The position numbers and the translations under genes were made by a program. This document shows positions 24,759 to 32,961 of a stretch of DNA of 64,000 bases, piece by piece (position 1 is the stretch's first letter; each line of letters begins with the position of its first letter). The DNA comes from Bosea sp. ANAM02 (GTDB taxonomy: Bacteria; Pseudomonadota; Alphaproteobacteria; Rhizobiales; Beijerinckiaceae). The stretch is from the NCBI RefSeq assembly GCF_011764485.1, contig NZ_AP022848.1, positions 1,392,001-1,456,000 on the forward strand, given 5' to 3'. Under the pieces are notes generated by a model. It was not told the origin of the DNA. It saw only the letters and a program-made list of their open reading frames with translations, and ran no database searches.

Positions 24759-26690
24759 ATGAATGGCTCCCATGCGGCGTCCGCCCGCTCCGAAGGCTAT
24801 CGCGAGACCTATGCCCGTTGGCAGGCCGATCCGGACGCCTATTGGCTCGACATGGCCAGGGCGATCGACTGGATCAAGCCGCCCGAGAAGGCCTTCGATC
24901 CGACTGCGGGCATCTATGGCCGCTGGTTTCCGGATGCGACCTGCAACACCTGCTTCAACGCGCTCGACCGGCATGTCCGCGACGGGCGTGGCGAGCAGGT
25001 CGCCCTGATCCATGACAGCCCGGTCACCGGCACGAAGACGCGCTACACCTATGCTGAGATGCTGGAGGAGGTCGCGACGCTCGCCGCCGTCCTGCATGAT
25101 CTCGGCGTCGGCAAGGGCGACCGTGTCCTGATCTACATGCCGATGGTGCCGGAGGCGGCCTTCGCCATGCTCGCCTGCGCGCGGATCGGCGCGGTGCATT
25201 CGGTGGTGTTCGGCGGATTCGCGGCCAAGGAACTGGCGACGCGCATCGACGATGCCGAGCCCAAGGTCATCCTGACCGCGACCTGCGGCATCGAGCCGAC
25301 GCGCGTGGTCGAATACAAGCCGCTGCTCGACGGCGCGATCGAGATGGCCCGGCACAAGCCGCAGACCTGCGTCGTGCTGCAGCGGCCCCAGGCCGATGCC
25401 TCGATGCATGTCACCCGCGACAGGAACTGGCGCACGCTGGTCGCCGCCGCCAAGGCCGCCGGGCGCAAGGCGGAGTGCGTCGAGGTCGCCGCGACGGACC
25501 CGCTTTACATCCTCTACACCTCCGGCACGACGGGTAAGCCCAAGGGCGTGGTGCGCGACAATGGCGGGCACATGGTCGTGCTCAAGGCGACGATGGACCA
25601 GCTCTTCGATGTCGGGCCGGGCGAGGTGATCTTCTGCGCCTCCGATGTCGGCTGGGTCGTCGGCCACGGCTATATCGTCTACGCGCCGTTGATCCAGGGC
25701 GCGACCAGCGTGCTCTACGAGGGCAAGCCGGTCGGCACGCCCGACCCCGGCGCGTTCTGGCGGGTGATCGCCGAGCATGGCGCCAAGGTGCTGTTCACGG
25801 CCCCGACCGCTTTCCGCGCCATCCGCAAGGAGGACCCGGAGGGCAAATATCTCGCCGGTCACGACCTCTCGCGCTTCCGGGCGCTGTTCCTCGCCGGCGA
25901 GCGGGCCGATCCCGAGACGCTGAAATGGGCCGAGGAAATGCTCAAGGTGCCCGTGATCGACCATTGGTGGCAGACCGAGAGCGGCTCGCCGATCGTCGGC
26001 GACCCCTTGGGGTTGGGCCTGCTGCCGGTGAAGCATGGCTCGCCGACCGTGCCGCTGCCGGGCTGGGACGTGCAGTGCCTCGACGAGGGCGGGCGGCCGG
26101 TCGAGGCCGGCAAGATGGGCGCGATCGTGCTGAAGCTGCCGCTGCCGCCGGGTGCTCTCCCGACGCTCTGGAAAGACGATGCGCGCTTCAGGGAAGCGTA
26201 TCTCGCGACCTATCCGGGCTTTTACAACACCTCGGATGCCGGGTTCATCGATGCGGACGGCTATGTCTTCATCATGGGCCGCACCGACGACATCATCAAC
26301 GTCGCCGGACACCGGCTCTCGACCGGCGGCATGGAGGAGGTGCTGGCGGCGCATCCGGCCGTGGCGGAATGCGCGGTCGTCGGCATCCGCGACGCGCTCA
26401 AGGGCGAACAGCCCTGTGGCTTCGTGGTGCTGAAGGCCGGCGCGACCATGACGCCCGAGCAGGTCGAGAAGGAGCTCGTCGCGCTGGTGCGCGAGCGGAT
26501 CGGGCCAGTGGCGGCCTTCAAGCTGGCGCTGACGGTCGCGCGATTGCCGAAGACGCGCTCGGGCAAGATTCTCAGGGCGACGATGAAGAAGATCGCCGAT
26601 GGCGAGGATTACGCCGTGCCGGCGACGATCGAGGACGTCGCGGTGCTCGGCGAGATCGACACGGCGCTGAAGGGCAGGGGGATCGGGTAG
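24759..26690 (+). CDS. prpE: Propionate-CoA ligase
   Basis: 643 residues. It has the acetyl-CoA synthetase N-terminal cap (WQADPDAYWLDMARAIDW), ATP loop YTSGTTGKPKGVVRDNGGH, VGHGYIVYAPL, DHWWQTESGSPI, the hinge FIMGRTDDIINVAGHRLSTG and catalytic Lys in KTRSGKILRATMKKIADGE. The VRDNGGH and WWQTESG variants are typical of PrpE rather than Acs. It makes propionyl-CoA in the cytoplasm; the C-terminal Lys is the usual site of inactivating acetylation. It stands alone, with a family B repeat after it. Confidence 0.92.
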   Translation: MNGSHAASARSEGYRETYARWQADPDAYWLDMARAIDWIKPPEKAFDPTAGIYGRWFPDATCNTCFNALDRHVRDGRGEQVALIHDSPVTGTKTRYTYAEMLEEVATLAAVLHDLGVGKGDRVLIYMPMVPEAAFAMLACARIGAVHSVVFGGFAAKELATRIDDAEPKVILTATCGIEPTRVVEYKPLLDGAIEMARHKPQTCVVLQRPQADASMHVTRDRNWRTLVAAAKAAGRKAECVEVAATDPLYILYTSGTTGKPKGVVRDNGGHMVVLKATMDQLFDVGPGEVIFCASDVGWVVGHGYIVYAPLIQGATSVLYEGKPVGTPDPGAFWRVIAEHGAKVLFTAPTAFRAIRKEDPEGKYLAGHDLSRFRALFLAGERADPETLKWAEEMLKVPVIDHWWQTESGSPIVGDPLGLGLLPVKHGSPTVPLPGWDVQCLDEGGRPVEAGKMGAIVLKLPLPPGALPTLWKDDARFREAYLATYPGFYNTSDAGFIDADGYVFIMGRTDDIINVAGHRLSTGGMEEVLAAHPAVAECAVVGIRDALKGEQPCGFVVLKAGATMTPEQVEKELVALVRERIGPVAAFKLALTVARLPKTRSGKILRATMKKIADGEDYAVPATIEDVAVLGEIDTALKGRGIG

Positions 26691-26718
26691 GCTCTACCCC
26701 CTACCGCCACCCCGCAAG

Positions 26719-26819
26719 GTCATCCCGGGCGGAGCGCAGCGCAGACCCGGGATCCATTCCGGAACGGTTCAGGCATGGATCCCGGATCGGCGCCGCTGAC
26801 GCGGCTTGTCCGGGATGAC
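26719..26819. repeat. Intergenic inverted repeat, family B
   Basis: Opens GTCATCCCGGGCGGAGC and closes GACAAGCC-complement then CCGGGATGAC. It lies between the convergent prpE and trcR genes. Confidence 0.85.
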
Positions 26820-26847
26820 GGTGTTGTGGGGTAGAGGCTAGAGAGCC

Positions 26848-27579
26848 TCAGCCCTCGTCGTCCTCGTCCTCGGCCGGGCGCTTGAGCTGCTTCAGCTTGG
26901 CGAAGACGGAATCGACGTCGATCGCGGCCTCCTCCTCGCGCTTCGGCCGGCTCATGTCGGCGAAGGGCTGGCTCTCGCTGGGCTTCGGCTCCGGCGCGGT
27001 CGCTTCCTCGACGGTCAGCAGGGTCGAACCGGCCTCGGCGAGCGCGGCCGGGCGGTCCTTGGCGGCGCGGCCGACCTCGAAATCGAGATCGATCTGCGAG
27101 CACAGGCCGAGGCTGACCGGGTCGATCGGGGTGAGCTGCTGGGCGTTCCAGTGGGTGCGGTCACGGATCTGCGCGATGGTCGACTTTGTCGTGCCGATCA
27201 GGCGGATGATCTGCGCGTCCTTGAGCTCGGGATGGTTGCGCAGCAGCCAGAGGATGGCGTTCGGACGGTCCTGGCGCTTCGAGACCGGAGTGTAGCGCGG
27301 GCCCTTGGTGCGCTTGATCTCCGGCACCTTCACCTTGCGCTCGGCGAGCTTGAGGTGATGGTTCGGGTTCTTGGCGGCGCGCTCAAGCTCCTCGCGGGTG
27401 AGCTGGCCAGAGGTGATCGGGTCGAGGCCCTTGATGCCGGCGGCGACTTCGCCGTCCGCGATGCCGCGCACTTCGAGCGGGTGCAGCTTGCAGAACTCGG
27501 CGATCTGCTCGAAGGTCAACGAGGTGTTCTCGACCAGCCAGACCGCGGTGGCCTTGGGCATCAGCGGGGTTTGTGACAC
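26848..27579 (-). CDS. trcR: Cell-cycle transcriptional regulator TrcR (DUF1013)
   Basis: 243 residues from a GTG at 27579 with AGGAG 8 bases upstream; the longer frame from 27693 has no ribosome site. Conserved N-terminal core: MPKATAVWLVENTSLTFEQI, FCKLHPLEVRGIADGEVA and LIGTTKSTIAQIRDRTHWNA, the last resembling a helix-turn-helix. An acidic C-terminus ends DEDDEG. The DUF1013 family is known as TrcR, an alphaproteobacterial cell-cycle regulator; its exact targets are not well defined. It is convergent with prpE. Confidence 0.85.
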   Translation of the reverse strand: MSQTPLMPKATAVWLVENTSLTFEQIAEFCKLHPLEVRGIADGEVAAGIKGLDPITSGQLTREELERAAKNPNHHLKLAERKVKVPEIKRTKGPRYTPVSKRQDRPNAILWLLRNHPELKDAQIIRLIGTTKSTIAQIRDRTHWNAQQLTPIDPVSLGLCSQIDLDFEVGRAAKDRPAALAEAGSTLLTVEEATAPEPKPSESQPFADMSRPKREEEAAIDVDSVFAKLKQLKRPAEDEDDEG

Positions 27580-27787
27580 GGGACGGTCTCCTCTTCGCCT
27601 TCGCGCCGCCGCTCGCAGGGGCTCCAAAAGGCAGGGTCGCGGACAATAGCTCTCATGCGCCGACCGGCCTCCCCGGCCGGCCATCCAAATCATCGACGAT
27701 GAGCAGGATGGCGCGCCTTATAGGCGAGGGCGGGGCAGGTGTCCATGAAAAGCGTGTGATTGCGGTGGCGTGCTCGCGAACGTTTTC

Positions 27788-27850
27788 GTCATGCCGGGAC
27801 TGACCGCAGGCCCCAACCCGGGACCCATGAACGCGACTCCGTTCCAGCTC
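27788..27850. repeat. Truncated half of a GTCAT-type repeat
   Basis: GTCATGCCGGGACTGACC followed by CAACCCGGGACCCATGA resembles the left half of the B-like elements, but the right half ending ATGAC is missing. A family D element begins immediately at 27851, as if it had inserted here or replaced the rest. Confidence 0.6.
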
Positions 27851-27941
27851 GTCATGCTCGCCCTTGTGGCGAGCATCCACGTCGTGAACACGACGTTCGA
27901 TCGGCGAAGACGTGGATGGTCGGGACAAGCCCGACCATGAC
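27851..27941. repeat. Intergenic inverted repeat, family D
   Basis: GTCATGCTCGCCCTTGTGGC at the left, GGACAAGCCCGACCATGAC at the right, with an inner pair CATCCACGTC and GACGTGGATG. A second copy, nearly identical outside its centre, is at 41034-41124. Confidence 0.88.
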
Positions 27942-27953
27942 GGCGTGGGGCCT

Positions 27954-28952
27954 TCACACCGTCAGCACGATCTTGCCGATATGGGCGCTCGACTCCATCA
28001 GGCGATGGGCCTCGGCCGCCTGCGCCAGCGGGAAGGTCGCGTGGATCAGCGGCTTGCAGCGGCCGGACTCCAGCAGCGGCCAGACCTTGGCATGCAGCTC
28101 GGCGGCGATGGCGGCCTTCTCGGGCACGGTGCGCGGGCGAAGCGTCGAGCCGGTATGGGTCAGGCGCTTCAGCATCAGGCGGCTGAAATTGACCGTGGCC
28201 TTGGGCCCATTGAGGAAGGCGATCTGGACGATGCGGCCCTGATCGGCGGCGAGCTCGTAATTGCGGTCGATATAGTCGCCGCCGACCATGTCGAGGATCA
28301 GGTCGGTGCCGCGACCGCCGGTCATGGCCTTCGCGGCCGCGACGAAATCCTCGCTGCGGTAGTTGATGGCGTGGTCGGCGCCGAGCTCAAGGCAGGCGGC
28401 GCATTTGTCGTCCGAGCCGGCGGTCGCAATCACGGTCGCGCCGAAGGCTTTGGCGAGCTGGATCGCCGTGGTGCCGATGCCGGACGAACCGCCATGGACG
28501 AGGAAGCTCTCGCCGGCCTGCAGGCGGCCGCGCTGGAAGACATTGGTCCAGACCGTGAAGAAGGTCTCCGGGATCGCGCCGGCTTCGGTGAGCGTCAGGC
28601 CCTGGGGGGCGGGCAGGGCGTTACTCTCGTCGACCACGGCATATTCGGCATAGCCGCCACCGGCGACGAGCGCGCAGACCGTGGAGCCGATCGCGAAGCG
28701 ATTGGCGCCTTCGCCCTGGGCCACCGCCGTGCCGGCGAATTCGAGGCCGGGAATGTCCGAGGCTCCGGGCGGAGGATTGTAGCCACCCTGGCGCTGCAGG
28801 ACGTCGGGGCGGTTGACGCCGGCGGCAGCGATGGCGACGAGGATCTGGCCGGGGCCGGGCTTCGGCACCGGGCGCGTTTCCGGCCTGAGGACTTCGGGAC
28901 CGCCGGGCGCCGCCATGCCGATCGCCGTCATCGTCTCGGGAATGGTCGTCAT
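27954..28952 (-). CDS. NAD(P)H quinone oxidoreductase, PIG3 family
   Basis: 332 residues from the ATG at 28952, with GAGG upstream. It is a zinc-independent member of the MDR superfamily: LVAIAAAGVNRPDVLQRQG, PGLEFAGTAVAQG, the nucleotide-binding HGGSSGIGTTAIQLAKAFG, and RGTDLILDMVGGDYIDRN are PIG3 signatures. The structural-zinc Cys cluster of alcohol dehydrogenases is absent. It probably reduces quinones or activated alkenes with NADPH. It is divergent from DUF1192-rcdA with 91 bp between. Confidence 0.9.
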   Translation of the reverse strand: MTTIPETMTAIGMAAPGGPEVLRPETRPVPKPGPGQILVAIAAAGVNRPDVLQRQGGYNPPPGASDIPGLEFAGTAVAQGEGANRFAIGSTVCALVAGGGYAEYAVVDESNALPAPQGLTLTEAGAIPETFFTVWTNVFQRGRLQAGESFLVHGGSSGIGTTAIQLAKAFGATVIATAGSDDKCAACLELGADHAINYRSEDFVAAAKAMTGGRGTDLILDMVGGDYIDRNYELAADQGRIVQIAFLNGPKATVNFSRLMLKRLTHTGSTLRPRTVPEKAAIAAELHAKVWPLLESGRCKPLIHATFPLAQAAEAHRLMESSAHIGKIVLTV

Positions 28953-29043
28953 GCGTCTCGTCCTCGATTGGTGCGTCGCAGCGTGACTGCGGTCGAAACT
29001 TGGGTAGCGTGCCGCGCGCAGTTTGAGCAGATGCGAGGCCGCC

Positions 29044-29244
29044 ATGTCGATATTCCCGGAGGACGACCGCCCCAAGCCGAAGAGTGTGCATGAGATCGGG
29101 CAGGACCTGTCGGTGCTGTCGCTGGCCGAGATCGACGAGCGCATCGCGGCGCTCAAGACCGAGATCGAGCGGCTGATCGAGACGCGGGCGCGCAAGGACG
29201 CCTCGCGCTCGGCGGCGGACGCGTTCTTCCGCAAGCCCGCCTGA
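29044..29244 (+). CDS. DUF1192 family protein
   Basis: 66 residues from the ATG at 29044 preceded by GAGG. It contains DRPKPKSVHEIGQDLSVLSL and IDERIAALKTEIERLIET, a conserved motif followed by a short helix, as in DUF1192. The family is restricted to alphaproteobacteria and unassigned. A hairpin follows the stop. Confidence 0.87.
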   Translation: MSIFPEDDRPKPKSVHEIGQDLSVLSLAEIDERIAALKTEIERLIETRARKDASRSAADAFFRKPA

Positions 29245-29260
29245 AAAAGCGTCAAAAAGA

Positions 29261-29281
29261 AACGCCCGTTTACCGGGCGTT
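29261..29281 (+). terminator. Stem-loop after the DUF1192 gene
   Basis: AACGCCCG-TTTAC-CGGGCGTT, 16 bp after the stop. The U-run is poor (AATGATT), so it could be a weak terminator for DUF1192 or the 5' boundary of the RNA downstream. Confidence 0.5.
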
Positions 29282-29289
29282 AATGATTC

Positions 29290-29399
29290 CAAAGTATGAA
29301 TCGCATCATCCAGTTTGTCTGGATGTCGAGTGGCTCCTGCCCACTCTGTTTGACGCCTCCCTGTTGACCTTCGAGCCGCCTTTGGCGGCTCTTTTTTTG
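29290..29399 (+). ncRNA. Candidate trans-acting small RNA, AbcR/alpha-r15-like
   Basis: Three stem-loops follow one another in a gene-free stretch. They are CATCCAG-TTTGT-CTGGATG (29307-29325), GAGTGG-CTCCTGC-CCACTC (29328-29346) and a terminator GAGCCGCC-TTT-GGCGGCTC with seven U (29373-29398). The second loop exposes CUCC, and the single-stranded linker before the terminator carries CCUCCCUGUUGACC. Both can pair with Shine-Dalgarno sequences. This layout, size (~110 nt) and the two CU-rich anti-SD sites resemble the AbcR (alpha-r15) family that represses transporter mRNAs in Rhizobiales. Family membership is from memory and unconfirmed. No promoter motif was found, so the 5' end is a guess. 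Confidence 0.6.
29373..29399 (+). terminator. Strong Rho-independent terminator of the candidate small RNA
   Basis: An eight-base-pair GC-rich stem with a UUU loop, followed by seven U. It points to the plus strand only, since the minus strand lacks a U-run. Confidence 0.92.
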
Positions 29400-29481
29400 T
29401 CCGCACGTTCCCTTGCGTAGGCTGGTCGGCTCAATCTTGTGGAGCCGCCTGCCTTGTTGTCGCCACAGCGGTTTAGCCTCG

Positions 29482-29492
29482 TTAAGGTTAAC
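29482..29492. promoter_or_regulatory. Candidate CtrA-like half-sites upstream of rcdA
   Basis: TTAAGGTTAAC contains two TTAA motifs. The CtrA consensus is TTAA-N7-TTAA, so spacing is wrong for a full site. rcdA is CtrA-linked in Caulobacter. Weak evidence. Confidence 0.2.
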
Positions 29493-29602
29493 GGCACCTT
29501 ACCGGCGCTGGAAACCATGATCGGCGCTATCCTTGCGACATCGGCGGGCATATCCGTGACGCGTTCCAGAGGCGCACGGGTTTGTGCCGATGGGAGACAC
29601 CA

Positions 29603-30133
29603 ATGAACGACGCCCAGTTGCTCGATCCGCAGACGGAAGAGGGCGCGATTTCCTTTGCACGGGGTTTCGTGCGCTCCGAGGCCTTCATGCTGCTGTTTCG
29701 CGAGGGAATGGGACTGGTCGAGGAAACGGCCGGCTATCTCGACGGGGACGGGCGCAAGGACGCTGCCGCCCTGCCGCGCGATGCCTCGCTCAGCTATGCC
29801 ACCGAGAGCATGCGTCTGACGACGCGCCTGATGCAGATCGCCTCCTGGCTGCTGGTGCAGCGCGCCGTGGCGGAAGGCGAGCTCACCGCCGAGCAGGCCC
29901 GCACCGAGCACAACAAGGTCAAGATCGGCGACCCGATGGCGCCGCCGGCCGAGCATGTCGTGGCGCAACTGCCGGAGCGTTTGCGCGACCTGATGGCCCA
30001 TTCCTTCCGCCTGCAGGAACGCATCCGCCACCTCGAAGGCCAGATGTCGGGCGCGGCGCCGGTTCGAACGAACGTGAATCCCGTCCTGAACCAGCTTGCC
30101 AGCCTCGAGGCCCGGCTGGGCTTCGGGCGGTAA
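29603..30133 (+). CDS. rcdA: Protease adaptor RcdA (DUF1465)
   Basis: 176 residues from the ATG at 29603. The DUF1465/RcdA core is a helical bundle: EGAISFARGFVRSEAFMLLF, GLVEETAGYLDGDGRKDAAA and TTRLMQIASWLLVQRAVAEG. In Caulobacter RcdA links CpdR, PopA and ClpXP to degrade CtrA and other substrates. Ends with an alpha-helix and disordered tail. A bidirectional terminator lies between it and rpmE. Confidence 0.85.
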   Translation: MNDAQLLDPQTEEGAISFARGFVRSEAFMLLFREGMGLVEETAGYLDGDGRKDAAALPRDASLSYATESMRLTTRLMQIASWLLVQRAVAEGELTAEQARTEHNKVKIGDPMAPPAEHVVAQLPERLRDLMAHSFRLQERIRHLEGQMSGAAPVRTNVNPVLNQLASLEARLGFGR

Positions 30134-30156
30134 GCGGTCTTCTCGAAGAGACAGCC

Positions 30157-30249
30157 GTCATTCTCGGGCGAGGCGCAGCGCAGACCCGGGAATCTCATGG
30201 CGAAAAGGCGCTGGTTTCCGTCATGCCCGGGTCAGGCCCCGGGCATGAC
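30157..30249. repeat. Intergenic inverted repeat, B-related
   Basis: Begins GTCATTCTCGGGCGAGGC, contains an inner palindrome GTCATGCCCGGGTCAGGC / CCCGGGCATGAC at its right end, and ends GGGCATGAC. It looks like two elements fused. It lies downstream of rcdA. Confidence 0.75.
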
Positions 30250-30285
30250 GGCAAGAATGTCTGACCAGCAAGGAAGCCCAAAACG

Positions 30286-30316
30286 AAAAACCCGGCCGCA
30301 AGGCCGGGTTTTCTTG
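30286..30316. terminator. Bidirectional terminator between rcdA and rpmE
   Basis: AAAACCCGGCC-GCAA-GGCCGGGTTTT, with U-rich tails on both strands. It serves both the plus-strand rcdA and the minus-strand rpmE transcripts. Confidence 0.88.
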
Positions 30317-30354
30317 TTCGAGATCGATGACGGCGGCGCCGGAGCGCCGCAGCA

Positions 30355-30591
30355 TCACTTCTTGCCGATGGCGCCGATGCCGCTGAAGCGCGAGGTGAAG
30401 CGCGAGACGCGGCCGCCGCGGTCCATCAACTGCTGGGAGCCGCCGGTCCAGGCCGGGTGGGTCTTGGGGTCGATGTCAAGGTTCAGCGTGTCGCCTTCCT
30501 TGCCGTAGGTCGAGCGGGTGGCATATTCGGAGCCATCGGTCATGACGACCTTGATGGTGTGATAATCGGGGTGGATGCCGGCCTTGGCCAT
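30355..30591 (-). CDS. rpmE: 50S ribosomal protein L31
   Basis: 78 residues from the ATG at 30591, where the protein starts [20 protein letters not shown]; the longer frame is spurious. L31 signatures include [16 protein letters not shown] and [11 protein letters not shown]. There are no Cys ligands, so it is the zinc-free type, which does not depend on zinc supply. It is convergent with rcdA and divergent from an ABC exporter gene. Confidence 0.97.
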   Translation of the reverse strand: MAKAGIHPDYHTIKVVMTDGSEYATRSTYGKEGDTLNLDIDPKTHPAWTGGSQQLMDRGGRVSRFTSRFSGIGAIGKK

Positions 30592-30859
30592 GACGAAGTC
30601 CTCGGAGCTACAAAAACGGGCGCATCGACAAGCAGGCGAGCCTGCCCGGCCCGTCGAAAGAATTCGGATGAGCCTGTCGTGAAGTCGCGTGCACATATCG
30701 CAGCCGGCGCCTCAGCGCAAGCACAACGCGCCTTCCGGGCCTCGCCCTGCGGCGTTGCGTCGTTTGCCAAGCCGGGTCCGATGGGCTTCACGAGGGCGAG
30801 ATTGAGATTGTTCGAAAGCGCGCCTGCGGTGCGCGCGCGGGAAGCGGGAGTGCCGGTGC

Positions 30860-32638
30860 GTGGCCGAAGCTGAGAAGAACGACAAGAAGGCCAGACCCGA
30901 TTTCCGCTCGCTCGCGACCTTCTGGCCCTATGCGCGGGCGCAGAAGCGGCGGATCGCTCTGGCACTGGTCGCCCTGATCGTCGCCTCGCTGGCGACACTT
31001 GCGCTGCCGCTGGCAGTCCGCCGCGTCATCGATGTCGGCTTCGCCGGCGGCGAGCGGCAACTCGCCGACAGCTATTTCATCCTGTTGATCGGCGTGGTCG
31101 GCGTGCTCGCGCTGGCGAGCTCGGCGCGATTCTATCTCGTCATGACGGTGGGCGAGCGCATCGTCGCCTCGCTGCGCGCCGATGTCTTCCGCCACCTGAC
31201 GCGGTTGGAGCCGGCCTTCTTCGATTCGAGCCGGGCGGGCGACCTCGTCTCGCGACTCACCGCCGACACCACGCAGATCAAGTCGACCTTCGCCTCGACC
31301 GCCTCGATCGCGCTGCGCAACGCCATCATGGCGCTGGGCGCACTGGCGATGATGGTGGCGACGAGCCCGAGGCTCTCGGCGATCGTCATCGGCGTGATCC
31401 CGCTGATCGTGATACCGCTGGTCCTGTCCGGGCGCTCGGTCCGGCGGCGCTCGCGGGCGGCGCAGGACCGGCTGGCGGACGCCTCGGCCTTCGCGGCCGA
31501 GGCGGTCGGCGCCATCCGGACGATGCAGTCCTTCGGCGCCGGGCGCCAGACCTCGGCGCGGTTCGAGACGGCCTCCGACGATGCCTACGGGGCCTCGCGG
31601 GAGGCGACGGCCTCGCGCGCGCTGCTCTCGGGGGTGGCGATCTTCCTGGTCAGCGCCAGCGTGGTCTGCGTGCTCTGGGTCGGCGCGACCGAGGTGTTCG
31701 ACGGGCGGATGAGCGGCGGGCGGCTGTCGCAGTTCATCCTCTATGCGGTGCTGGCTGCCAGCTCGCTCGGCCAGCTTTCCGAGGTCTATGGCGATATCAG
31801 CGCCGCTGCCGGCGCCTCCAGCCGGCTCGGCGAGATTCTGGCGCTGAAGCCGGCCATCGCCGCTCCGCCGCATCCCAAGCCGATGCCGAAGCCTTCGCTC
31901 GGCGAACTGGCCTTCGAGAACGTCTCGTTCAGCTACCCCGGCCGCGTCGGGCCGGCGCTGTCGAACCTGAACTTCGCGGTGCGGCCGGGCGAGCGCATCG
32001 CGCTGGTCGGCCCGTCGGGCGCCGGCAAGAGCACGGTGCTGCAACTGGCGCTGCGCTTCTACGATCCGCAGGACGGGCGCGTCGTCGTCGACGGCGTCGC
32101 GGGGCCCGAGGCCGATCCGGAGGTCTGGCGCGAGCGTTTCGCATTGGTGCCGCAGGAGCCGACGGTGTTCGGCGTCTCGGTGCGCGACAATATCGCCTAT
32201 GGCCGGCCAGGCGCCTCGCAGGGTGAGGTCGAGGCTGCGGCGAGGCTCGCGGCGGCCGACGAGTTCATCCGCGCTCTTCCCGAAGGCTACGAGACGGTGG
32301 TCGGCGAACGCGGCGTGACGCTCTCGGGCGGGCAGCGCCAGCGCCTCGCCATCGCGCGGGCGATCCTGAAGGACGCGCCGATCCTGCTGCTCGACGAGGC
32401 GACCTCGGCGCTCGATTCCGAAAGCGAACGGGCGGTGCAGGATGCGCTCGATCGCCTGATGCAGGGCCGGACCACGCTGGTGGTGGCGCATCGGCTGGCG
32501 ACCATCCTCTCGGCCGATCGCATCCTCGTCATGGAGGACGGGCGCATCGTCGAGGACGGCAGCCATGCCGAGCTCAAGGCGCGCGGCGGGCTCTATGCGC
32601 GGCTGGCGGCGCTGCAGTTCGGGCTGGAGACGGCGTGA
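30860..32638 (+). CDS. ABC exporter, fused membrane and ATPase domains
   Basis: 592 residues from a GTG at 30860, a typical half-exporter. Six helices occupy roughly residues 25-310. The ATPase domain starts near 345: GELAFENVSFSYPG, Walker A GPSGAGKST, Q-loop VPQEPTVF, signature LSGGQRQRLAIARA, Walker B ILLLDEATSALD, and switch His VVAHR. It works as a homodimer and most resembles MsbA/lipid-type exporters, but the cargo is not known. The next gene, a c-type cytochrome, is on the other strand. Confidence 0.92.
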   Translation: MAEAEKNDKKARPDFRSLATFWPYARAQKRRIALALVALIVASLATLALPLAVRRVIDVGFAGGERQLADSYFILLIGVVGVLALASSARFYLVMTVGERIVASLRADVFRHLTRLEPAFFDSSRAGDLVSRLTADTTQIKSTFASTASIALRNAIMALGALAMMVATSPRLSAIVIGVIPLIVIPLVLSGRSVRRRSRAAQDRLADASAFAAEAVGAIRTMQSFGAGRQTSARFETASDDAYGASREATASRALLSGVAIFLVSASVVCVLWVGATEVFDGRMSGGRLSQFILYAVLAASSLGQLSEVYGDISAAAGASSRLGEILALKPAIAAPPHPKPMPKPSLGELAFENVSFSYPGRVGPALSNLNFAVRPGERIALVGPSGAGKSTVLQLALRFYDPQDGRVVVDGVAGPEADPEVWRERFALVPQEPTVFGVSVRDNIAYGRPGASQGEVEAAARLAAADEFIRALPEGYETVVGERGVTLSGGQRQRLAIARAILKDAPILLLDEATSALDSESERAVQDALDRLMQGRTTLVVAHRLATILSADRILVMEDGRIVEDGSHAELKARGGLYARLAALQFGLETA

Positions 32639-32645
32639 GGTCCCT

Positions 32646-32957
32646 TCAGCGCGGCGGCAGCGCTGCGTAATAGGCCGAAACCGCGGCGATTTCGGCGACC
32701 GACATCGCGCGCGCCATGTAGCGCATCTCCTTGTGGACGCGCTTGCCGGAACGGAAAGCCATCATCTGATTGTAGAGATACCGCTCGTTCTGGCCTGCCA
32801 GATGCGGCACTTCGGTATCGCGTGCAATGCCGTCCATGCCATGGCAGGCGGCGCATTCCTCGACCGTGGATCGCCGCGGTTCGGCTTGCGGCGACAGGGC
32901 GTGCATCACCAGAAAAGCCATCGCAAGCGGCATGCGCATCCGATCGGGCCGTGGCAT
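32646..32957 (-). CDS. Small c-type cytochrome
   Basis: 103 residues. A signal-like segment (RMPLAMAFLVMHALSP) is followed by the haem-binding CAACH motif and the class I pattern VPHLAGQNERYLYNQMMAFRS, which leads to the distal Met in MRYMARAMSVAEIAAVSAYY. It probably shuttles electrons in the periplasm. It lies 4 bp after the MotB-like gene on the same strand, so the three genes may be one operon. Its partner is unknown. Confidence 0.85.
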   Translation of the reverse strand: MPRPDRMRMPLAMAFLVMHALSPQAEPRRSTVEECAACHGMDGIARDTEVPHLAGQNERYLYNQMMAFRSGKRVHKEMRYMARAMSVAEIAAVSAYYAALPPR

Positions 32958-32961
32958 CGCC

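Larger units (their letters stand above)
27580..27953. other. Intergenic region between trcR and the quinone oxidoreductase gene
   Basis: 374 bp without a convincing gene. It holds the trcR ribosome site at its left end, then unremarkable sequence to about 27787, then a composite of a half-element (27788-27850) and a full family D repeat (27851-27941). Confidence 0.8.

Noticed and set aside
23853-26354. 833-codon minus-strand ORF
   Set aside because: Covers prpE in antisense and tauE in another frame; no domain pattern of its own.
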